Assembly (NCBI GenBank): GCA_016871515.1
Contig: VHDE01000007.1
Location: 35,635 to 99,634 of the forward strand
From: Verrucomicrobiota bacterium
GTDB lineage: Bacteria; Verrucomicrobiota; Verrucomicrobiia; Limisphaerales; SIBE01
Reading direction: 5' to 3'
DNA: 64,000 nt
How positions within the stretch are numbered: the stretch's first letter is position 1; each line of letters begins with the position of its first letter. A program made the position numbers and the translations under genes. This document shows positions 56,050-64,000 of this stretch, in pieces. The notes under the pieces were generated by a model, which ran no database searches, had not been told where the DNA came from, and was given only the letters and a program-made list of their open reading frames with translations.

Positions 56050-56199
56050 GTAGCGGCGGGCATCCTGCCTGCCGTAGAGGGCGTGCATCTTGCCGCCCGG
56101 AGCAACGCTTCAAACGAGTTTGGCTGCGTTCTAGTGCGTACGCGTAGGCCGCCGGGCAGGATGCCTCGGCTCTACGGCAGGCAGTATGCCCGCCGCTAC
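56050..56199. repeat. Long inverted repeat, family E copy 2
   Basis: GTAGCGGCGGGCATCCTGCC at 56050 and GGCAGTATGCCCGCCGCTAC ending 56199 form the arms. The inner part contains CATCTTGCCGCCCGGAGCAA, the inverse of the block in copy 1 (9141-9265). The spacer 56028-56449 holds no gene. Confidence 0.8.
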
Positions 56200-56353
56200 A
56201 ATGTGCCGACAATTCCTGCGCTGTGGAGCTGAACTCGTAACCATTCCTTTCCCACAGCGTCATGAATGCTGTATCCTGTGTTCCCTTGTGTTATCCATTG
56301 AAGCCATCCGACAAACCTTGAAACCAACCATTCTCTTCATGAACCCCGGAGTC

Positions 56354-56425
56354 GTAGGACAGGCGTCACGCCTGTCCAGCCTTTGCGTACACCAAAAGCA
56401 GGACAGGCGAGACGCGCTGTCCTGC
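56354..56425. repeat. Compound family A repeat, inverted copy
   Basis: GTAGGACAGGCGTCACGCCT, linker TTTGCGTACACCAAAA and GCAGGACAGGCGAGACGCGC reproduce the 48751-48823 unit in reverse orientation. It ends 25 bp before the broken cytochrome gene. Confidence 0.85.
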
Positions 56426-56449
56426 TGACAACCGATCCCATTGAACATC

Positions 56450-57789
56450 ATGAAAATCACGCTGCCTGTTATCACAGGCCTTCTCTTAGCCGTGGCAACG
56501 CTCCGAGCCGCTGATGCTGACCTAAAGTCAACCGTCAGCGCTGCGGTAAAAAATTGTCCGACAGTCCAAGCTACGAATGGAAAACGGCCACGCGCAGCGA
56601 AGGCCCCGGTCCGTTTGGCGGAACTTTTAACACCTCGGGGCAACTTGAAAAAGATCCACGCAAAGCTATCGCTGCCATGGTCGCGCTCGCTCGTTTGAGT
56701 GGCAAAGATGCGATCCATCGCAAGGAGAACGATCCGGCGCCCGATGCCGATTTGCGCGCTCGTATGCTGACAATACTCGACAACATCGCCTGACTGGGCC
56801 TGAGCCAAAGCGATCGCATCGATTTGCTCCGCGCGTATTGCCTGACCTTCATCCGCCTTGGCAAACCGGACGACAGTGCACGCGAACGATTGATCGCGCG
56901 GTTCGACTCGATGTTTCCGACAAAACGTCCGGAGCTGGACGCTATGCTGTCGCGCCTGCTCATTTATCTCGAAGCTCCGACTGCGGCAGCCAAGGTTGTC
57001 GCCGCTTTGCGCGCTGCTCCGACACAGGAGGAACAGATCGATTTGGCGGTGGCGCTTCGTTCGCTCAAGACCGGTTGGACGACGCCGTTGCGCGAAGAGT
57101 ATTTCCGCTGGTTCATTACCGCGGAGGGTTATCGTGGCGGGAACACCTTCGCCAGTTCCCTGCGTCGCGCCAAAAATGACGCCGTGGGGCTTTTAAGCGA
57201 TTCCGATAAGGCTGAATTGAAGACTGTCTTGGAAGCGCGTCCGGAACGCAGGTCTCCTCGCGAAGCGCTGGCTGCGCGAACTTTGGTCAAGGAATGGAAG
57301 CTCGATGAACTCGTCCCGATCGTCGAGCGCGGAATGAAGAGCAAGCGTGATTTCGAACGTGGCCGGCAGCTTTACAGCGCGGTGGCATGTTCAGCCTGTC
57401 ATCGCTTCGCCAATGAAGGCGGATCCGTTGGCCCGGAATTGACCGGCGTCGTCGGTCGTTTCGGCGTGCGTGACCTGGTCGAGTCGATGGTCGATCCGAG
57501 CAAAGTTATCAGCGACCAATATCAGGCCATTAACATTCGCAAGAAGGACGGCGACACTCTGAGTGGCCGCATTGCCAATCTCAGCGCGGCGAATGTTAAC
57601 GTTGTCGAGGATATGTTCGATCCGGGCCGCATGACAAACGTGCGCCGGCCCGACATCGCTGCGATGGAACCGTCCAAAGTCTCGATGATGCCCGAGGGTT
57701 TGCTGAACACGCTGAAAGAGGACGAGATCCAGGACCTGCTCGCGTTTCTCCTTTCGCGCGGGGACCCGCAACACGCAATGTACCGCTGA
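56450..57789 (+). pseudogene. Broken chimera ending in a PVC-type haem-binding CxxCH domain
   Basis: Starts with a signal peptide (MKITLPVITGLLLAVATLRA) and a short segment that needs a one-base correction: the A-run at 56548-56553 is one A short of giving VKKLSDSPSYEW. The restored frame continues to a TGA at 56791-56793 where Trp is expected (NIA-stop-LGLSQSD), then is open to 57789. The C-terminal two-thirds match the end of large PVC haem proteins: helical repeats, CSACHRF as the haem site near 57390, RFGVRDLVESMVDPSKVISD and EPSKVSMMPEGLL. The N-terminus looks like that of a different exported protein, so two genes seem joined. It is unlikely to be made whole. Confidence 0.72.
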
Positions 57790-57804
57790 GGACGCCACAA
57801 GCGG

Positions 57805-57874
57805 GGCGCACCCGGCGGTGAGCCTCCAGAAGTATTCGCGATTACTGTTTAGCCGGCTCACCGACAGGTTCGCC
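57805..57874. repeat. Inverted repeat, family F copy 2
   Basis: CACCCGGCGGTGAGCC and GGCTCACCGACAGGTTCGCC are imperfect complements related to the 46009-46079 repeat. Confidence 0.6.
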
Positions 57875-58045
57875 CTACACCTACAGTGCGACTGTTCTGC
57901 TAGATCTTTCGGTCGCCCGTGGCGCCATTTTCAGGACAGATTGTCCCAAAACCTGACTTTCACACGGCAGCATGCGCTTGGCCGTAAAGGACTTTTCTCT
58001 GGTTCGAAAGGTGCTATAACGCGTTTGCTAAATGGATTACCCATT

Positions 58046-60070
58046 GTGAAGAAATCTCTATTTCTGTTGTTGCCGCTGGCCTTGTCAGCGGAATCGGATT
58101 TCACCCCGGTTCCAGCCGAGGCTCAACTCCAGTCATCTTCCTCGCTGGCGGCCCCCAAGCCGCCTACGATTCTCAGCCGAGAACCGGCTTCGAACACTTC
58201 GGTGCGTCGATCATTAAGTGGTCAAAGCGCAACGGCTGGCCTGACGCTTTATTCGATCGGCGACCCTACGGACGAAGAACAACTTTACCTGGAATTCATC
58301 AATCGCGCCCGAGCCAATCCAGCCGGAGAGGCATTACGGTTTCAAACATCCACAGACGCCGATGTTGTGGAGGCGCTGCAAGATTTCAGCGTTAATCTGC
58401 TCAGTCTTGTTTTGCAGTTCAGTTTGATCGCACCGGCGCCGCCGTTGTCGATGAACGCGAACCTCACCGCGGCCGCGCGCTTGCACAGTCAGGACATGCT
58501 CGCCAATTCGTTTCAGGGTCACGACTCGAGCAACGGCTCGAGCACTGGGGACCGCATCACCGCTCAGGGTTACGATTGGACTTTGCTCGGCGAAAATGTT
58601 TATTCCCACGCCAGGTCCGTTTGGCATGGCCATGCGGGATTTAACGTGGACTGGGGCGGCAACGCTAGCACCGGTGGCATTCAAGATCCGCCAGGCCACC
58701 GCATCACAATTCACAATGCGAGCTATCGGGAAGTTGGGATCGGCGTTGTGAGCGGAACAAACGCAGGCGTGGGACCTCAGCTCGTTACGCAGGACTTTGC
58801 CAACCGCCGGGGCCTTGAGCCTTTCATTACTGGCGTGGTGTACTACGACGTAAATGGAAATAACTTTTACGATCTCGGCGAAGGTATCGAAGGTGTCACG
58901 GTGCTCGCCTCTGGATCGCAGTTCTATGGCGTGACCGCTTCTTCGGGTGGATACTCCGTTCCCGTCCCTGGGAACGGCACGTACACCGTAACGTTTCAGA
59001 TGCCTGGCCTTCCGCAAGCTCAGAAGACGGTCACTGTGACAGGGAATAATAATGTAAAACTCGATCATCTCCGGGCCTACGTGCCTCCCGTGATCACTGG
59101 TTCGGATCGTCCGTTCGCAGGCCGGGGCAACAGCTATGCGTTCGGCCTTGTGGGTGGCGCCAAAGCTTACCAATGGAAACAGAGCAAACGGGTCTCATTC
59201 AGCCCAGGAGAAGGCGCCGAAACTGGACTGGACAAAGTGACGGCGGTCACGACCTCCGGCTATGATGTGATCAGTTCTGTGGTCAAAGCCTCAGGGAATC
59301 ATTCGTTCCATTTGGCTCATCCAGATGGTGAAGATCAAATTCTGACGCTGAACCGAATTCTAAGAATTGGCCAAAGTTCTCAATTAACTTTTGCCAAACG
59401 CTTGGGCTTTGCCACAGCCCAACAAGTGGCCCGAGCCCAGGTCTCTCTTGACGGCGGCAGGACCTGGCAAGATGTCTGGAGCGAACCAGGTCCGGGTGCA
59501 ATTGCAGTTGCCCAGTTTGAACGACAATCGGTTTCACTGGCCCGCTTTGCCGGAAACGAGATCGCCCTGCGCTTTCTCTATGAGATGCGTGTCGGGCAGT
59601 ACTTCCAGGATACCGACCCAGAAGTAGGCCTTTACCTGGACGACATTGCTATTTCTCACGCTGAGGAATTGGTCGATCAGATAATCACGGACGTCACTGA
59701 TGGATTTTCATTTGTTTTTCGTCCAGCCGACGCAAGCGCTTACGCATTGCAAGTGCGGGCCAAGGTCGGACGAAATTTCCTCGCGTGGGGACCGCCTTTT
59801 CTCGTCACCGCGCAACCGGGCGGGCCAATCGAAGCGAGCTTGCGGATTACCTCAATTCAAAACCTGAGCGCAGGCGGACTCCAGATCGAGTTCGAGGCAT
59901 CTGGTTCTGCTGGCAGCGCGTATCAACTGGAAAGCGCACGCAACGTGACGGGACCGTGGAGCGTTGACACGTCAGCGGCCATCGAGGAACTCGTCACGAA
60001 CGCGCGCTATCGTGCCGTCACAGCACCCACCAGTGAACTGCGAAGGTTTTTTCGGGCGCGTGTGCGGTAG
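58046..60070 (+). CDS. Exported SCP/CAP-domain protein
   Basis: 674 residues from GTG at 58046, which opens a signal peptide (VKKSLFLLLPLALSAES). The open frame to 57818 would translate a repeat. The CAP domain (about 80-260) has LEFINRARANPAGEAL, LTAAARLHSQDMLANSFQGH, GENVYS and NASYREVGIGV. A SdrD-like/carboxypeptidase-like unit follows (YDVNGNNFYDLGEGIEGVTV), then beta-sandwich modules and a C-terminal domain (YQLESARNVTGPWSV) like that found at the end of many verrucomicrobial surface proteins. Probably secreted; the function of bacterial CAP proteins is mostly unknown. Confidence 0.85.
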   Translation: MKKSLFLLLPLALSAESDFTPVPAEAQLQSSSSLAAPKPPTILSREPASNTSVRRSLSGQSATAGLTLYSIGDPTDEEQLYLEFINRARANPAGEALRFQTSTDADVVEALQDFSVNLLSLVLQFSLIAPAPPLSMNANLTAAARLHSQDMLANSFQGHDSSNGSSTGDRITAQGYDWTLLGENVYSHARSVWHGHAGFNVDWGGNASTGGIQDPPGHRITIHNASYREVGIGVVSGTNAGVGPQLVTQDFANRRGLEPFITGVVYYDVNGNNFYDLGEGIEGVTVLASGSQFYGVTASSGGYSVPVPGNGTYTVTFQMPGLPQAQKTVTVTGNNNVKLDHLRAYVPPVITGSDRPFAGRGNSYAFGLVGGAKAYQWKQSKRVSFSPGEGAETGLDKVTAVTTSGYDVISSVVKASGNHSFHLAHPDGEDQILTLNRILRIGQSSQLTFAKRLGFATAQQVARAQVSLDGGRTWQDVWSEPGPGAIAVAQFERQSVSLARFAGNEIALRFLYEMRVGQYFQDTDPEVGLYLDDIAISHAEELVDQIITDVTDGFSFVFRPADASAYALQVRAKVGRNFLAWGPPFLVTAQPGGPIEASLRITSIQNLSAGGLQIEFEASGSAGSAYQLESARNVTGPWSVDTSAAIEELVTNARYRAVTAPTSELRRFFRARVR

Positions 60071-60261
60071 GTGGTCTCCTCCAAGATGATCTTGGGACAA
60101 GCCCAGAAAAGGAAACGGAGCGTAACCGAATGGCTGGCCTCCAGGCACAACGTGTCGCTTCGGCAAGCGCGCGCAACGGCGGGGGGCAATCGCGCTCAGG
60201 TCGGCGAACTATGGCATCGACATCGAGAAGCGCGCGCAACCAATCCCTCTCATTTCAACCT

Positions 60262-60402
60262 CTGGCCAAGCGCTTGAAGGCTTGGCGAGCCGAAGGCTCG
60301 CGGGGCAAACGCATTCCCGAGGAACTTTGGAAAGCCGCCGCTGAACTGGCCCGTGTGCAGGGACTCAACCGCACGGCGACGGAGTTGAAGCTCAACTATT
60401 AC
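60262..60402 (+). pseudogene. IS66-associated helix-turn-helix remnant
   Basis: The frame reads LAKRLKAWRAEGSRGKRIPE then ELWKAAAELARVQGLNRTAT and LKLNYYG, the usual DNA-binding start of the small accessory protein found with IS66 elements in PVC bacteria. It is cut right after NYYG by the transposase fragment. Confidence 0.55.
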
Positions 60403-60403
60403 G

Positions 60404-60499
60404 GACCATCTGCATCAATGGATGAATCAGCACTTGGAGCAAAAGAAAGTCGAGCCCAACTCCGGCCTGGGGCAGGCGATCGGTTACGTGCTCAGGCAC
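60404..60499 (+). mobile_element. IS66 transposase fragment
   Basis: In another frame, DHLHQWMNQHLEQKKVEPNS then GLGQAIGYVLRH matches the segment just before the DNN-motif region of IS66 TnpC. The catalytic core before and after is gone. Confidence 0.6.
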
Positions 60500-60731
60500 C
60501 AAGCGAAAGATGAAGCGGCGCGGCGCGGGACAAGTCTAAGTCACTTCGTCGAACAGAGCCTTTGTGGTACATTCCAAAGGCAATCGTGCTCACGAGCCTA
60601 TCCGCCTTCCCTCCCATGATCTCGGAGGACTGAAGCTCAACGTCAACTTGGATAGCGGCCGTAACCTGCGTGACCTAATGGACGATAATGAAATCGCACT
60701 AAGTTCGCGTTCGGAGTCCCGCAGTCGATGA
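60494..60731 (+). pseudogene. VapB-like ribbon-helix-helix antitoxin remnant
   Basis: KDEAARRGTSLSHFVEQSL is the helix-turn of a VapB-like antitoxin. One frame step later (from about 60564) comes EPIRLPSHDLGGLKLNVNLD then SGRNLRDLMDD, the toxin-neutralising tail of the same family. The start is missing, there is a frameshift near 60560, and no vapC follows. Confidence 0.55.
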
Positions 60732-60922
60732 ATCCGCGAAACAGCGCTTCGGCTGCGGTTCCCGACCAACGACTGACCTTTTTTCGTGAGCAGCATCTGA
60801 GAGTCACTTCCAAACAAACCGGTGGGTAAACCGCAATTTGTTTTCCTCGACAAATTCTTTCACACCGGTTTCCTCATCTTGAATCGCGGCCAGCAAATGT
60901 TCCGCTCCAGGTAGTTTTGCTG

Positions 60923-61439
60923 TTACATGTCGAGCTTGGTGAAGATGAGTTTGAAAACTTCCTCGAACACGTCCACGCCGGCGTTGGCGAGAACTTCGTC
61001 CTCCATTTCGAGGATGAGGTCTTTGAGGGACTTGCGCTCGGTGAGGAGCTTGTCCCGCTTGATGAGGTCGTCGAGCGTGAATCGCTCGTCCAGAATGTCG
61101 GTGAGCGATTGCGTCGCGGAAGGAATTTCGGTGAGGTCGTTGAAATAGTTCGGGTCTTTTCGGTTGTAGAAGGAGTATTGCTCGCCGTTGGACCAGACGC
61201 CGATGGGCGCGCCGGTGGCGTTGCAGTAAGATTTGAGCTGGTCTTTGCCTTCTTTGAGCTTGGTTTTCTTCAACTCGACCATGATGTATGGGACGGTCGG
61301 TGGCGAGACACTTCAAATATGGCCTACCGTTCTTCTCAAACAGCGCGGCCTCGAGCTCCTTCAGATGCGGCAAGTCGAAGAGCGAGAGCCCGTGATGCGT
61401 GTCGCTGTCGCGGAAGATCTCAATGAGGGTCATCGGCAT
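60923..61439 (-). pseudogene. Type I restriction-modification protein remnant
   Basis: The first part (61439 to about 61290) reads FRDSDTHHGLSLFDLPHLKE then ALFEKNGRPYLKCL, the usual start of HsdR_N-type/N6-methylase fusion proteins. A different frame from about 61288 gives PYIMVELKKTKLKEGKDQLK and YCNATGAPIGVWSNGEQ, with the E-x-K of the PD-(D/E)xK nuclease core. About 60-80 residues between them are missing. The protein then stops at FKLIFTKLDM, before any methylase domain. The 60732-60922 stretch beyond shows no clear gene. Confidence 0.65.
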
Positions 61440-61895
61440 AAATCAGTTGGTGGCTATGTAGTTCTTCACTGGAGCACATAGGTCGCCCAGAATCGGTCCC
61501 TGCGCGCGTCGACGCTGGCGCTCAGCAATTGAGATTGAGACGTCGTGGGAATGACCGGCGAGCGCCGTCTTTCTGCCCCGAAACCTTTGCGCGTGGCCGC
61601 GTCTCCATGTCGCCTTCGTTGTGCATGACTTAGGTCAATTTCGATTCCAAAGAAACTAGGCCAGCGGATGTCATTGACGATCTCTCGAACAAGGTGCGAA
61701 TGCTCCTTCAAACCGCTGTTTGGTGCTACGCTGTGCCATTTTGCACTCCATTGCGAACGAGAACCCACGAGAATCCCACTTGCCCCTCCGAACGCTGTCT
61801 GGATTGTATAAACGAGCGAAAAACGAGCAGCAACGCCAAACTTCCGTCCCTGCACAAGAGATCGGAACCGTGAGCTCAGATGTCAGGCTTCGCGC
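61440..61895. other. Spacer without a supported gene
   Basis: A minus-strand frame at 61466-61855 has no family signature and a skewed composition. No repeat family is recognised here. Confidence 0.4.
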
Positions 61896-63443
61896 TCAAT
61901 TAGACTTATCTTGCCTAGCCTGTCGTACGGGCCGCATGGCAGGCGGCGCGGAAAGTTCAGCTTCAATCTGTGCGATGCTTGGCAGCACGCTCTGGAGCTT
62001 CTTGGGCAACGAGCGGGTGAGTTGGTATTCGGAAACGCCGATCGCCTTCTTAATACCTCGCAGCGCGTATTCCGCAACGACACGATTTTTGTCCTGGCAC
62101 AGGATGAGCCCAATGCTGGGTTGATCGCTAGAATGGCGCATGCGGTCATCCACGGCCTTGAGATAGAAATTCATCTTGCCCGCATACTCGGCTTTGAATC
62201 GACCGACCTTCAGGTCAATCACAACGAAACAGCGGAGCTTCAGATGGTAGAAAAGCAGATCGATATAGAAGTCCTCTTCGTCAACTTCCAGGTGAATCTG
62301 CCGACCCACGAAAGCGAACCCGGCTCCCAGTCCGACCAGAAAATCCTGGAGATGCTGGAGCAGTCCGGTTTCAAGTTCTCGTTCATGAAACGGCTTTTCC
62401 AGGGTGAGGAAATCGAACAAGTATGGATCCTTCAGAAGTTGCGAGGCGAGGTCCGACTGCAGCGGCGGCAAGGCGCGCTCGAAATTGGTGACGGCCTTGC
62501 CATGACGTTCGTGCGCGCGGCTTTGGATTTGGAGCGAAAGGAGATCGCGGCTCCAGCCGTGTTCGAAGGCCTTCCGGGCATACCAAAGACGCATGGTAAG
62601 GTCTTTGACCTTCTGGATGAGAATGACGTTGTGCGTCCACGGCAATTGGGCAACCGCCCGTTGCCAAATCTCGGAGTCAGCGGATCCTACAGGCAAACTG
62701 GCCGTGTCGGACAATTGGGCCACCGGTCGTGGCCCTTTTACTCCCTTCGAGAGCTCTTCCGACAATTGGGCCACGGACGGTGGCCTAATTGCAAAAAGCA
62801 AGGGATACTCGCGAAAAAACTGCACCATGCGTTTGAGGTTGCGGACAGAGAAGCCCTTCATCTCCGGCATATCGTTGTGCAGATCAGCCGCTAACCGAGG
62901 CAAAACGGCAGCTCCCCAACCTTCCTTTTTTTGGCGGTCTGCCAACAGACCGCCGATCTCCCAGTAAAGCATCAACATGCTGGCGTTCGCCGACATCGCG
63001 GTGCCCACCTGCGCGGTGCGAATGCGCTGCTTGCCGTCTGCATCTCGGACGCTAATCGTGATCGTCGAGGAACCTTGCTGCCCCGGCGCTGCGGTTACGG
63101 TCACGGTCCGAGTTGCGCCAGTTCCTTGAATGACGATGTTTTCGTCGGGCACAAACGATTTGTTCGAGGAATGCTCCTCAAGAATTATCGAAGCCGCCGA
63201 ATCAAGGTCACCGACTGTGAAAGTAAGCGGCTTTGTCGCGCCTCCAATTGGAATCGTCTGATGGGGAATTGCGGATATCATCAGAGGGTCAGGCACGAAA
63301 ACCTGTACTATGAACGATCTACTAACCGTCCTGGGAGCGAATGTCGCATTGGCATTTGGACGCGCTGTAACCGTCACGGTAATGGTCGTGGTGCCTGATT
63401 GATCCAAGCCGGGAAGAACTTGAAGCCCGCGATCAGCACCCAT
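61896..63443 (-). CDS. Chimeric frame: Ig-like surface fragment fused to DUF1016 (YhcG-like) nuclease
   Basis: 515 residues, open throughout. Residues 1-137 are parts of two beta-rich repeats of a large surface protein (VPDENIVIQGTGATRTVTVT, STITISVRDADG); the matching VPDANITIEG of the previous repeat lies just upstream of the ATG in the same frame. From about residue 138 it is a DUF1016 protein: LYWEIGGLLADRQKKEGWG, MKGFSVRNLKRM, then the PD-(D/E)xK-like nuclease (DFYIDLLFYHLKLRCFVVID then LKVGRF) and the end LPSIAQIEAEL. The first 20-30 residues of DUF1016 are gone. Such nucleases occur with restriction and phage-defence genes. The join, near 63029, is in frame, so a hybrid could be made, but it lacks a signal peptide. 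Confidence 0.75.
   Translation of the reverse strand: MGADRGLQVLPGLDQSGTTTITVTVTARPNANATFAPRTVSRSFIVQVFVPDPLMISAIPHQTIPIGGATKPLTFTVGDLDSAASIILEEHSSNKSFVPDENIVIQGTGATRTVTVTAAPGQQGSSTITISVRDADGKQRIRTAQVGTAMSANASMLMLYWEIGGLLADRQKKEGWGAAVLPRLAADLHNDMPEMKGFSVRNLKRMVQFFREYPLLFAIRPPSVAQLSEELSKGVKGPRPVAQLSDTASLPVGSADSEIWQRAVAQLPWTHNVILIQKVKDLTMRLWYARKAFEHGWSRDLLSLQIQSRAHERHGKAVTNFERALPPLQSDLASQLLKDPYLFDFLTLEKPFHERELETGLLQHLQDFLVGLGAGFAFVGRQIHLEVDEEDFYIDLLFYHLKLRCFVVIDLKVGRFKAEYAGKMNFYLKAVDDRMRHSSDQPSIGLILCQDKNRVVAEYALRGIKKAIGVSEYQLTRSLPKKLQSVLPSIAQIEAELSAPPAMRPVRQARQDKSN
62649..62785. repeat. Three in-frame palindromes inside the DUF1016 gene
   Basis: GGCAAC-CGCCC-GTTGCC (62649-62665), GGGCCAC-CGGTC-GTGGCCC (62717-62735) and GGCCAC-GGACG-GTGGCC (62769-62785) each follow CAATTG on the plus strand. 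On the coding strand they end in VAQL three times (SVAQL, PVAQL, AVAQL). Only the last precedes the PW(T/G)HN segment expected in DUF1016. Confidence 0.85.
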
Positions 63444-63517
63444 TCCTTCGATTGTAATATTCGCGTCGGGTACGGCTGTGCCGCTGAGGCAAGCGGTAGA
63501 ACATTGTCAGGGGCGGA

Positions 63518-63850
63518 AGCTGTATCAAGCGAAACCCTCTTGATCATCGCCAAACTGTGTTCCTGGCGCAAATGTCCGTACGTTTTCATCGCGAGCGCTC
63601 CGCCGTCCTTGTGTCCGAGCCAGCGGCTGATTGTTGGGATGTCCACGCCCGATTCAATACAGGTCGTGGCGAAGAAGTGTCGGAAATCGTGATGAGTGAA
63701 TTGAGGAAAGCCCAATCGCCGGCAAGCCGTCTAAAGACCTTTCTTGGCGTTTCCGATCTTCACAATCGCGTCTTCCGCCATCGCTTGGGTTTCCTCCTTG
63801 AGCTTTTCCAAGAAACATCGGAGTGCACCGGTCATCGGAATGAAGCGGAA
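63518..63850 (-). pseudogene. Tyrosine recombinase C-terminal remnant
   Basis: The frame reads FRFIPMTGALRCFLEKLKEE, later IVKIGNAKKGL, a TAG stop at 63731-63733, then TACRRLGFPQFTHHDFRHFF. The catalytic HxxR (HDFR), W-x-G-H (RWLGHKDGG) and Tyr (KTYGHL) are all present. The N-terminal half and the first catalytic Arg are missing. It starts about 75 bp from the tRNA-Lys gene, so it probably belonged to an element that used this tRNA region. Confidence 0.75.
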
Positions 63851-63924
63851 TGAAGCGGTCACGCCGATGAAATTAACTTGCCCCACCGTTTCTTAAGGGC
63901 ATATTAACCGCCCGTCCTGGGTTG

Positions 63925-63998
63925 GGTTGGTAGCTCAGTGGTAGAGCAGCGGCCTTTTAAGCCGTTGGTCCAGGGTTCGAATCCCTGCCGACCCACCA
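63925..63998 (+). tRNA. tRNA-Lys (anticodon UUU)
   Basis: Cloverleaf: acceptor GGGTTGG/CCGACCC with one G-T pair, D-arm GCTC-AGTGGTA-GAGC, anticodon stem GCGGC/GCCGT with loop CTTTTAA (anticodon TTT), T-arm CAGGG-TTCGAAT-CCCTG. Discriminator A is at 63995 and CCA is encoded (63996-63998). It appears intact. Confidence 0.96.
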
Positions 63999-64000
63999 TT

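Noticed and set aside
61466..61855. 129-codon minus-strand frame
   Set aside because: Composition and lack of motifs suggest non-coding sequence upstream of the RM relic.

Overview
The window looks like a chromosomal segment of a Verrucomicrobiota bacterium, most likely of the Pedosphaera/Limisphaerales kind. This is inferred from gene content: an H-X9-DG type prepilin-like protein, c-type cytochromes with PA14, DUF1549 and DUF1553 domains, a CotH/lamin-tail surface protein, Tat-exported Gfo/Idh/MocA and DUF1080 proteins, sulfatase, DUF6807, CehA-type and SCP/CAP proteins, and futalosine-pathway mqnC. Few genes have a clear Shine-Dalgarno sequence. No marker gene settles the species.

Layout. 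0-9 kb is mostly housekeeping on the minus strand: a methyltransferase, an uracil-DNA glycosylase remnant, an RluA-type pseudouridine synthase, a PpiD/SurA-like chaperone, the N-terminal half of carB, and a tight psd-pssA-lysE run. 9-20 kb holds secreted catabolic proteins: a sulfatase, a five-haem PA14 cytochrome with a beta-propeller partner, a glycosidase-like lipoprotein, then mqnC and a prepilin. 20-30 kb has a palindromic mobile-element relic, an aspartic protease, a B12 radical-SAM protein, smc, a glycosyltransferase/HAD pair and a response regulator. 30-42 kb has a 1597-residue CotH/LTD protein, a serine hydrolase, Gfo/Idh, DUF1080, a DUF1549/DUF1553 cytochrome and a GNAT acetyltransferase. 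42-56 kb has larA, an M48 protease, CehA, DUF6807, a PIG-L deacetylase, a D-aminoacylase, a DapA/NanA-type aldolase and an MFS transporter. 56-60 kb has a broken PVC-type cytochrome and a CAP-domain protein. 60-64 kb is a graveyard of mobile and defence genes (IS66, VapB-like antitoxin, type I restriction-modification, a DUF1016 nuclease chimera, a tyrosine recombinase) ending at an intact tRNA-Lys(UUU).

The exported enzymes fit degradation of complex, partly sulfated and amino-sugar-containing glycans, with periplasmic cytochromes taking electrons. That link is inference from families and proximity; no single operon joins them.

Two features go beyond ordinary annotation. First, intergenic spaces are packed with several families of long inverted repeats, each present in two or more diverged copies, often between convergent genes, and sometimes supplying stop codons or coding sequence. 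Second, at least eight genes have lost their middle or an end, and several are chimeras of two neighbours. The clearest is an intact 515-codon frame that joins an Ig-like surface-protein fragment to a DUF1016 nuclease carrying three in-frame palindromes. Together they suggest a genome that is being remodelled by deletion while palindromic elements spread.
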